Of a stretch of 64,000 bases of DNA, positions 35,151 to 41,766 are shown piece after piece; the stretch's first letter is position 1, and each line of letters begins with the position of its first letter. The position numbers were made by a program, and so were the translations under genes. Under the pieces are notes generated by a model, which saw only the letters and a list, made by a program, of their open reading frames with translations, made no database searches and had not been told where the DNA came from. Source of the DNA: DAITQM01 sp036832975 (GTDB lineage: Bacteria > Pseudomonadota > Gammaproteobacteria > Xanthomonadales > Wenzhouxiangellaceae); contig DAITQM010000014.1 of the NCBI GenBank assembly GCA_036832975.1, forward strand, positions 13,744 to 77,743, in the 5' to 3' direction.

Positions 35151-35803
35151 ACGTGCACCGGTCGCGGCGCGAGCAACTGGTCGAGAGCGCGCGGCGGATG
35201 AACGCCAGCGGCATCAACACCGGCACTTCCGGCAACCTCAGCGCCCGGATCGACGGCGGCATGCTGATCACCCCGTCGGCCGTGGATTACAACGTCATGC
35301 ACCCCGCCGACCTGGTCATCGTTTCGACCGCTGGCCAGTGGGCCGAAGGGGCGCGACCGTCCAGCGAATGGCGTTTTCATCGGGACATTTACGCCGCGTA
35401 TCCGGAAGCGGAGGCCATCGTGCACGCCCACCCGGTGCACTGCGTTGCGCTGGCCGCACTGCATCGTCCGATTCCGGCGTATCACTACATGGTCGCGATC
35501 GCCGGTGGCGCCGACATCCGCTGCGCGGACTATGCGACCTTCGGTACCCAGGAATTGTCCGATCGCGTCGTGGAAGCGCTGGCTGGACGCCGCGCCTGCC
35601 TGATGGCCAATCACGGCCTGGTGTGTTACGGCGAAAGTCCGGCGGACGCGCTGGCGCTCGCGATCGAAGTCGAACATCTCGCGCACGGCTATTGCACGGC
35701 GCTGGGCGCCGGCGTACCCGCAGTGCTCGATGACGAAGAGATGGGGCGCGTCATCGAGCGGTTCCGCAAGTACCGGGCGGGCGTGATCGATCTGCAATCA
35801 TGA
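35147..35803 (+). CDS. Class II aldolase (FucA-like), probably methylthioribulose-1-phosphate aldolase
   Basis: 218 residues. It is a zinc aldolase of the AraD/FucA type: TGTSGNLSARI (phosphate loop), TPSAVDY, SSEWRFH with the catalytic glutamate, HAHPVHCVAL with two zinc histidines, and ANHGLVCYG with the third. By itself this could be a fuculose-phosphate aldolase. The 4-base overlap with mtnA points instead to the DHAP shunt known from Rhodospirillum and some E. coli, in which such an aldolase splits methylthioribulose-1-phosphate to DHAP and methylthioacetaldehyde. An MtnB dehydratase is the alternative, but the FucA-like motifs fit the aldolase better. Confidence 0.85.
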   Translation: MNVHRSRREQLVESARRMNASGINTGTSGNLSARIDGGMLITPSAVDYNVMHPADLVIVSTAGQWAEGARPSSEWRFHRDIYAAYPEAEAIVHAHPVHCVALAALHRPIPAYHYMVAIAGGADIRCADYATFGTQELSDRVVEALAGRRACLMANHGLVCYGESPADALALAIEVEHLAHGYCTALGAGVPAVLDDEEMGRVIERFRKYRAGVIDLQS

Positions 35804-35840
35804 CTGTCCCGAGCAGGATGGCGCAGAAAGCCGCGCCTCG

Positions 35841-36370
35841 TTCCTTCCCCCGCTTGCGGGGGAAGGTTAGGAAGGGGGTACGATTACCGAAGTCGTTTTT
35901 CACCCCCTCCCCGCCCTCCCCCGCTTGCGAGGGAGGGGGAAAAGAGGTGCTCCCCCGCTTGCGGGAACCCGCCTTGTTCCCCCGCTTGCGGGAACCCGCC
36001 TTGTTCCCCCCGCTTGCGGGAACCCGCCTTGTTTTCCCCGCTGGCGGGAACCCGCCTTGTTCCTTCCCCCGCTTGCGGGGGAAGGTTAGGAAGGGGGCAC
36101 GATTACCGAAGTCGTTTTTCACCCCCTCCCCGCCCTCCCCCGCTTGCGAGGGAGGGGGAAAAGAGGTGCTCCCCCGCTTGCGGGAACCCGCCTTGTTCCC
36201 CCGCTTGCGGGACCCGCCTTGTTCCACCCGCAAACGGGAACCCGTGTTGTTCCTTCCCCCGCTTGCGGGGGAAGGTTAGGAAGGGGGTACGATTACCGAA
36301 GTCGTTTTTCACCCCCTCCCCATCCCTCGCCCCGCAAGCGGGGGAGGGTGAATAAAGAAGCCTTCCCCCA
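35841..36370. repeat. Repeat array with three copies of a 72-bp unit
   Basis: Copies of the 72-bp unit lie at 35841-35912, 36060-36131 and 36250-36321, with spacings of 219 and 190 bases. Between them are strings of a shorter unit, CCCGCTTGCGGGAACCCGCC followed by TTGTTCC, present about seven times, and palindromes CCCTCCCCCGCTTGCGAGGG. Copies differ by one or two bases. The whole gap 35804-36408 has no credible gene: the open frames here are proline/arginine-rich and follow the repeats on both strands. Confidence 0.9.
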
Positions 36371-36408
36371 CTTGCCGGGGTGGGCGGGGTGGAAGCCCGT
36401 CCCGGCGG

Positions 36409-37104
36409 TTACGGCAAAGACCAGTCGATCGGTGGCAAGCCCTGGCTTTCGAGGTAACGGTTGGCGCGCGAGAACGGCCGGCTGCCGAAAAACCCCCGGT
36501 AGGCGGAAAGCGGAGAAGGATGGGGCGATTCGATGACCCAATGCCGGGTCCGGTCGATCATACGGCCTTTGTTCTGGGCGTACGAACCCCACAGCATAAA
36601 CACCAAGTGCCGGGTTCCCGCGTTCAGCCGATCGATCACCGCATCGGTGAACCGCTCCCAACCCTGTTGGGCGTGCGACCCGGCGCGGCCGCGCTCGACG
36701 GTCAGCACCGCGTTGAGCAGCAGGACGCCGCGCTCCGCCCAGGGCGTCAAATCGCCGTCGCGGGGCAGCGGCAAACCGAGGTCGTCATGCCATTCCTGCA
36801 GAATGTTGACCAGCGATGGGGGTTTGACGACGCCGGGGCGCACCGAGAAGCACAAGCCGTGGGCCTGCCCGGGACCGTGGTAAGGATCCTGGCCGATGAT
36901 CACCACCCGCACGCGCTCGAACGGCGTGTGATCCAGGGCGGCGAAAATTTCGCCGCCCGGCGGGTAAATCACCGCACCCGCGGCCTTGCGCCGGCGCAGA
37001 AACTCGCCGAGCTGGCGCATGTACGGCTGAGCGAATTCATCGGCCAGCCGGGATTTCCAGCTCGCTTCGAGTCGAATCGAGCGGGCCTGATCGTTCATCG
37101 TCAT
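36409..37104 (-). CDS. ung: Uracil-DNA glycosylase, family 1
   Basis: 231 residues. The active-site motif GQDPYHGPGQAHGL carries the catalytic aspartate, and ESPHPSPLSAYRGFFGSRPF carries the catalytic histidine and the minor-groove loop. It removes uracil from DNA in base excision repair. Either of two nearby methionines (37104, 37098) could be the start. The gene stands alone between the repeat array and paralogue B. Confidence 0.96.
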   Translation of the reverse strand: MTMNDQARSIRLEASWKSRLADEFAQPYMRQLGEFLRRRKAAGAVIYPPGGEIFAALDHTPFERVRVVIIGQDPYHGPGQAHGLCFSVRPGVVKPPSLVNILQEWHDDLGLPLPRDGDLTPWAERGVLLLNAVLTVERGRAGSHAQQGWERFTDAVIDRLNAGTRHLVFMLWGSYAQNKGRMIDRTRHWVIESPHPSPLSAYRGFFGSRPFSRANRYLESQGLPPIDWSLP

Positions 37105-37275
37105 AGTGCCTCACCGGGGTCAGAACATCTTACCCGCACTCAGCCCAGGACCGCCCTGTTGCGCCCGCTGCAATCCATCGCGTGGCCGATATCGAGTTCT
37201 TATGAGTTGTAATTACCCTTGACATTGTGGTTTATTCGCCTCATTTTTGCAGCCGTCCGGATGAAGGAGTCGGCC

Positions 37276-38127
37276 ATGCCCCGAACCCCCGTCAAACCCA
37301 AACGGAACCGTTTTCCGCCCCCGCCCCTCTATCCCGATATGGATCCCGCGGCCAATCGGTCGCGGCAGGCGACCGAGCATCTATTGTGCGCGGTCTTCGA
37401 ACAACTCCTGCCGATCGCCCGGCGTGAAGGGCTCACGATCAAACGGCTGCGCGAGCTTTTGGTCCGCACACAGTTGCGGCTGCTGGACAAAGAAGGCGTT
37501 AGCCGCTTCGAAATGGTGGCGCTCTCCGGATTCAGCCGCCGCGCCGTCCGGCTGTTGACTCAAGACGATCGCGAAATCGACACCACCAGCCCCCTCAGCC
37601 GGTTCATGGACCATTGGTTGACGGATCCGCTCTTCCCGACGACGCTCCCACTGGCAGGCAAAAAGCAGCCTTCTTTCACCCATCTCTATCACAAATACGT
37701 CAGTGATTTCACGTTGACCGGTCTTTTGAAGCTGCTGAAAAGTAATGACCTGGTCAAGATCGAAAACGGGATGATCACCGCGCTCGGCCGCGGCGTGACG
37801 AGCCGGACACGGGTCGAAGATCTGGCCGCTGCCGAGGAGGCGATTACGGCGTTATTTTCGACGTTGAACCATAACCTTTACGAAATGAACCCGCCGCTGC
37901 TCCAGCGCCACATCCAGACTTCCACCGTGCCGGTCGAGCGGAAAGCGGAACTGCGGGGCATGGTCTCCGAAGTGCTGCACCAGGCCAGCGAGCGAATAAG
38001 CCAACTGCTGCACCCGACCCAGAGCCAGGCGGCACGGCGGGACCAGGGAAAAAGGCCGGCGATCGGGATCGGTTATTACTGGTATGAACTCGATGACGAG
38101 CCGCCTCCCGCCATTGGCCAAAAGTGA
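37276..38127 (+). CDS. DUF6502-like protein, paralogue B
   Basis: 283 residues from ATG 37276, which has GGAG 7 bases upstream. The N-terminus is basic and proline-rich (MPRTPVKPKRNRFPPPP). The core matches paralogues A and C: ARREGLTIKRLREL, TQLRLLDKEGVSRFEMVALSGFSRRAVRLL (quoted in part), RFMDHWLTDPLFP and SDFTLTGLLKLL. Lengths and core order are the same in all three. Function unknown. It precedes paralogue C by 46 bases, likely one transcript. Confidence 0.75.
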   Translation: MPRTPVKPKRNRFPPPPLYPDMDPAANRSRQATEHLLCAVFEQLLPIARREGLTIKRLRELLVRTQLRLLDKEGVSRFEMVALSGFSRRAVRLLTQDDREIDTTSPLSRFMDHWLTDPLFPTTLPLAGKKQPSFTHLYHKYVSDFTLTGLLKLLKSNDLVKIENGMITALGRGVTSRTRVEDLAAAEEAITALFSTLNHNLYEMNPPLLQRHIQTSTVPVERKAELRGMVSEVLHQASERISQLLHPTQSQAARRDQGKRPAIGIGYYWYELDDEPPPAIGQK

Positions 38128-38173
38128 ATAGAATTGGTAGAATCTATCGGACCGTCACAACAACTTCAACCGA

Positions 38174-39046
38174 ATGGATACCAGCATGAGCAATGAAAGC
38201 ACTCAAGCCACAGAGCGGCTGATCAAGGATCTTTTCCTAGCGCTCCTCCCCATTGCCCGACGCGAGGGCATCACGGTCAAGCGAATGAGTCATTTGTTGA
38301 TTCAGACCTTGACCAGGGCCCTCGACGAGGAAGGGCTGAACCGATTCGAAATCATGGCCGAAGTCGGGTACAGCCGCTGCGGCATCAGATTGTTGCTGGC
38401 GGATGATCCGGACAAGCACCAGGACGGAACCATCAAGCGTTTCATGAATGACTGGGCCGACGATCCTCGTTTCCCTAACGCCATACCGCTCGAGGCCAGC
38501 CGCGGCCCTTCTTTCGACCGGTTGCATCAACGCTACGGCCACGATTTCACCCGCCCCGGCCTGCTGAAAGTGTTGCTGCAACGCGGCTTGGTCGAAGTGG
38601 ATGGCAAGAAAGTCCGGATGCTGCACCGCGCCGTCAACACCGGCACGCCGATCAAGCGGATCGATGCTCTACGCCACGCGCTGGTCGGTCTGCTGCACAC
38701 AGCAGCCCACAATCTGGCCCGCAACAAGCCCTCATTACTGCAAGAAGATCTTTATTCCCGCGCCATCCCGAGCGACAAAATTCCTGAAGTCCGGGAAAAG
38801 ATACAGGCCGCGCTCAAACCGGCCCGTGGGCAAATCAGCCAATTGCTCGCCGCTTACGGCTCGGGTAAAAAGGGAGCGAAGGACCAGTCCGCAGCCGAAA
38901 TCGGCGTCGGGCTTTACTGCTATGAAAGCGAAGCGCCGGCCACCGCGACCCTGCCCCGCCAACGGCGGGGGCGTAAAGCGGCGGCCAAGGCCAAACCGGT
39001 GACCCGAAAAAAGAAAGCCCGTAAAGCCCGCGCCAAGGCAACGTGA
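38174..39046 (+). CDS. DUF6502-like protein, paralogue C, with a basic histone-like tail
   Basis: 290 residues (ATG 38174; a second ATG at 38186 is possible). The core is closest to paralogue A (ARREGITVKRM, LTRALDEEGLNRFEIMA, GHDFTRPGLLKVLLQRGLVEV). The last 25 residues are a Lys/Ala/Arg tail (RKAAAKAKPVTRKKKARKA) like the C-terminus of histone H1-type proteins, which suggests DNA contact. The function is not known. It is convergent with the nucleotidyltransferase gene 15 bases away. Confidence 0.75.
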   Translation: MDTSMSNESTQATERLIKDLFLALLPIARREGITVKRMSHLLIQTLTRALDEEGLNRFEIMAEVGYSRCGIRLLLADDPDKHQDGTIKRFMNDWADDPRFPNAIPLEASRGPSFDRLHQRYGHDFTRPGLLKVLLQRGLVEVDGKKVRMLHRAVNTGTPIKRIDALRHALVGLLHTAAHNLARNKPSLLQEDLYSRAIPSDKIPEVREKIQAALKPARGQISQLLAAYGSGKKGAKDQSAAEIGVGLYCYESEAPATATLPRQRRGRKAAAKAKPVTRKKKARKARAKAT

Positions 39047-39061
39047 GGGGTGAAGCTTCGC

Positions 39062-39367
39062 TCATAGCGGGATACCCGTTTCCCTTGCGACGGTAAATAT
39101 CGGCGGGTGGCGCTTCCTGGCCGGATAATCGACCAGCACGTCGATTTTCTGATCGCCGATGCGCCGCTTGAGTTCCGCCAGAAATTGGATTTCAGCCTTG
39201 ATGATCTTTTCCACGTCCGGCAAATCGGTCGTGATATAAAGATCGATATCTCCCCCCCGGCGCGAATCGTCCGCGCGGGAACCGAACAGGCGCACGGAAG
39301 CCCCTTTGCCGAAGTGCTTTCCGGCGGTTTCCTTTATAGCGACGATCTGTTCCGCGGTGAGTCGCAT
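39062..39367 (-). CDS. Orphan MNT-type nucleotidyltransferase domain protein
   Basis: 101 residues from ATG 39367. The polymerase-beta-like motif GSRADDSRRGGDIDLYI has the GS-x10-D-x-D pattern that binds metal and nucleotide, followed by a third acidic position in KIDVLVDY. Small proteins of this kind are usually antitoxins (MntA) paired with a HEPN toxin (HepT). No HEPN gene is adjacent: paralogue C is convergent on one side and the aminotransferase lies on the other. It may be a leftover of a toxin-antitoxin pair. The longer frame to 39937 is a shadow. Confidence 0.8.
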   Translation of the reverse strand: MRLTAEQIVAIKETAGKHFGKGASVRLFGSRADDSRRGGDIDLYITTDLPDVEKIIKAEIQFLAELKRRIGDQKIDVLVDYPARKRHPPIFTVARETGIPL

Positions 39368-39441
39368 GGCATAACTTCTCGTTTGACCCCACGATGGTAC
39401 GTCATATTCCGCCCCCGTCGCGTAGAGTATACGAGCAAAAT

Positions 39442-40695
39442 TTATGTAACGATTGGGTGCAGTGCGTCGATCAGCCGGTCGAGATCCGCTTCGGTGTTGT
39501 TGAGGTTGGGCGAAACGCGCAGGGCGTTGATTTCCGGCCCCTCGAACGGCCGGACCACGATGTCGTGTTCGGCGAACAGTCGCCGGGCGGCCTCGTTGGC
39601 GGCTTCGTGCTCGAGCTGGATGGAGTGGATGGCCGTGGCAAGCGCCGGATGGTGCGGCGAGTTCCAGCGCAGGCCGGGTTGATCCGAAACACGCCCGACA
39701 AGATGCCGGCGCATCCGTTGGTGGTGCGCGCGCCGCTGGGCCGGATCGATGCCGGCCTGGAATCTCAGGGCGTCGCCCAGCGCCATGACCGCCGGCAGCG
39801 CGCGGGTGCCGTAGTCTTCGAAGCGCCGGGCGTCGTGCCAGCGCTCCTGGCCCCAGGTCACCCACATCGGCCGGATCGCTTCGAGCGCCGCATCGCTGAA
39901 GCAGGCCGCGCCCAGACCCTTGGGCGCCTGCAACCATTTATGGGCGCTGACGGCGTAGACGTCGGCATGGGCAACCGAGTCGCCCAATTCCAGCATGCCC
40001 GCCGACTGCGCGCCATCGACGATGATCCAACGCACGCCGCGCTCGCGCGCCATCTTTGCCAGCGCCGTGATCGGGTGCGCCAGGCCGATGATATTGTCGA
40101 TATGCGGCAGCACCAGGACCCGCGTTTTCGGACCGATGGCCTCAGCGTAACGCGCCACGATTGCGTCCGGGTCCAGCGCTTCGGTCTGCGCCAGATCAAA
40201 GTCAAAGCGGCGCACCGAAAATCCGCGCTCGGGCGCGCGCATCTGCCAGCAGACACTGGCGCCGTCGTGGTTGAGGCTGCTGAACAGCACCTCGTCGCCC
40301 GGGTCCAGCGGCAGGCCGTGGGCGACCAGGTTCATCACTTCGGTGGTGTTGTGGGTCAGGGCAACCCGTTCGGCGCGACAGCCGAACAAGGCGGCAAACT
40401 GATCTCGCACTTGTGCGATCGAATCGCGCCAGGGGTCGGACCAGATATACAGCCACGGGTTAGACTCGCAAATTCGCAGATAACGTGCGTGTGCTTCGCG
40501 CACGATCGTCGGGATCGTGCCGACCGAAGCATGATTGAGGTAGGTCAGGCCGGATTGCAGAGAATAAGCCTCGGCGCCGCCGGCCCCGGCGGCCTTGCTG
40601 ATCTGATCCGCGGCCAGCGCGCGCGCCGCGCCCAGCTCGGCCAGCAACGCCGCCGCGACACTGCCCTTCAGGAAACCGCGACGCGAAAGGCTCAT
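39442..40695 (-). CDS. Tat-exported class V aminotransferase (isopenicillin N epimerase-like)
   Basis: 417 residues from ATG 40695, which has GGAGG 9 bases upstream. The N-terminus is a twin-arginine signal (LSRRGFLKGSVAAALLAELGAARALA, quoted in parts: SRRGFLK then a hydrophobic stretch and ALA). The PLP lysine is in VSAHKWLQAPKG and the cofactor aspartate in IIVDGAQSAG. It is therefore a folded, cofactor-loaded periplasmic enzyme of the cysteine-desulfurase/epimerase fold. The substrate cannot be told. Periplasmic PLP enzymes of this class with a Tat signal are known but poorly characterised. The gene stands alone. Confidence 0.87.
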   Translation of the reverse strand: MSLSRRGFLKGSVAAALLAELGAARALAADQISKAAGAGGAEAYSLQSGLTYLNHASVGTIPTIVREAHARYLRICESNPWLYIWSDPWRDSIAQVRDQFAALFGCRAERVALTHNTTEVMNLVAHGLPLDPGDEVLFSSLNHDGASVCWQMRAPERGFSVRRFDFDLAQTEALDPDAIVARYAEAIGPKTRVLVLPHIDNIIGLAHPITALAKMARERGVRWIIVDGAQSAGMLELGDSVAHADVYAVSAHKWLQAPKGLGAACFSDAALEAIRPMWVTWGQERWHDARRFEDYGTRALPAVMALGDALRFQAGIDPAQRRAHHQRMRRHLVGRVSDQPGLRWNSPHHPALATAIHSIQLEHEAANEAARRLFAEHDIVVRPFEGPEINALRVSPNLNNTEADLDRLIDALHPIVT

Positions 40696-40861
40696 GCAAC
40701 CACCCTCCAAGGACACGCGGGCAGCATAGCAGAACGACGCCAGTGGCCAGGATCGGCCGGGCTAATCGCTGACTTCGGGTCGCGACAACTCCGCAATCGG
40801 CGCGCGCCTGAACCGCCGCCGGGCGCACAAAGTCGGAGCACCTGTCTGCACGAAAATGGGC

Positions 40862-40914
40862 TTGACGAAAACGAGTATTTTATCTAGCATACACACCATG
40901 GCGTACACACATGG
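40862..40914 (+). promoter_or_regulatory. Candidate promoter and operator of vapBC
   Basis: A TTGACG at 40862-40867 and a TAGCAT at 40885-40890 are 17 bases apart and could be -35 and -10. Just downstream a direct repeat, TACACACCATGG (40890-40901) and TACACACATGG (40904-40914), overlaps the ribosome-binding GGAG (40913-40916). The repeat is well placed for autorepression by the VapB-VapC complex. Confidence 0.5.
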
Positions 40915-40920
40915 AGACAG

Positions 40921-41181
40921 ATGCCCATGACCAGCCTAAAGTCGCGAGTATTCAACAACGGCAACAGTCAGGCGGTTCGGATTCCGGCGGAGCTGCGGCT
41001 CGACACCGACGTGGTCCAGATTTCGCGCAATGCGCAGGGAGATCTGATCATTCATCCGTTGCGCGAGGCACGCGGCAAGGCACTGCTGCACGCGCTGGAA
41101 GGCTTCGATGACGAATTCATAGCGGCCCTGGAGGCCGATCGTCAAGCACCCATGCCCATGCAGGACAGGGAAGATTTGTGA
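40921..41181 (+). CDS. vapB: VapB-type antitoxin (AbrB/SpoVT fold)
   Basis: 86 residues. The AbrB-like DNA-binding domain is clear from SRVFNNGNSQAVRIPAELR (quoted in part), the swapped-hairpin motif of VapB/MazE antitoxins; the C-terminal half would wrap the toxin. Translation could start at 40921 or at the ATG at 40927. The stop overlaps the vapC start (GTGA), so the pair is coupled. Confidence 0.92.
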   Translation: MPMTSLKSRVFNNGNSQAVRIPAELRLDTDVVQISRNAQGDLIIHPLREARGKALLHALEGFDDEFIAALEADRQAPMPMQDREDL

Positions 41182-41582
41182 AGTACCTGCTGGACACCAG
41201 CATACTGCTCTACCTGATCAAGAATCGCCCCCCGTCCATTGCCGACAAGGTCGATGCCCTGGGCGATGCAGACACGCTGAATATGTCTTTTGTGACCTAT
41301 GCGGAACTGCTGAAGGGTGCCGAACGCAGCACCCGCAAAGCCCGCGTACTCAGCCGTCTGGATGCTCTGACGCAACAGATTCCGGTGCTCTACCCCACCA
41401 ACGCCGCGATATGCCGGCACTATGCGGAGCAATTCACCCGGTTAAGAACAGCCGGCACGCCGATCGGCGGCAACGATCTCTGGATAGCCTGCCACGCCCT
41501 GGCGATCGAAGGCACCCTGATCACCAACAACACGCGCGAGTTCTCCCGGATTGAAGGCCTGGTGATGGAGGATTGGGTGTGA
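41178..41582 (+). CDS. vapC: VapC-type PIN-domain ribonuclease toxin
   Basis: 134 residues beginning at GTG 41178. PIN acidic residues are visible: D6 in LLDTS, E43 in SFVTYAELLKGAE, and D100 in GGNDLWIACHA; the last motif is TNNTREFSRI, in which the usual fourth aspartate is replaced by asparagine, as in many VapC proteins. It is expected to cleave tRNA or rRNA and is neutralised by the VapB encoded just upstream. Confidence 0.92.
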   Translation: MKYLLDTSILLYLIKNRPPSIADKVDALGDADTLNMSFVTYAELLKGAERSTRKARVLSRLDALTQQIPVLYPTNAAICRHYAEQFTRLRTAGTPIGGNDLWIACHALAIEGTLITNNTREFSRIEGLVMEDWV

Positions 41583-41689
41583 TTTCCGGGCCGGGTCCTG
41601 GTTTACGCATCATCAGCACGACGCGTGAAGCAAGATACGATCGTTCTCAGGGCAGCTTCAGGCCATTTGGATGCCGGGTGGAGGCGGCG

Positions 41690-41750
41690 ACTCTCGCCTG
41701 AGAGTAGCGGGGCGGAATGCAAGAAACAAGACCTGACACCAAGGGTTTCC
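41690..41750 (+). pseudogene. Mobile-element tail remnant (shared with 53.77 kb)
   Basis: The stretch GGCGGAATGCAAGAAACAAG followed by ACC..CCAAGGGTTTC resembles a stretch at 53770-53805. Translated it gives AECKKQDLTP, a string I associate with the ends of small transposases. It is short and no gene can be built around it. The rest of 41583-41766 shows nothing. Confidence 0.35.
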
Positions 41751-41766
41751 AAGCAACCTACAGATA

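Noticed and set aside
35800..36536. Open frames of 113-160 codons across the repeat array on both strands
   Set aside because: They encode repeated LRGKVRKG/PPLAGTRLV-like strings made by the palindromes; such frames are known false predictions.
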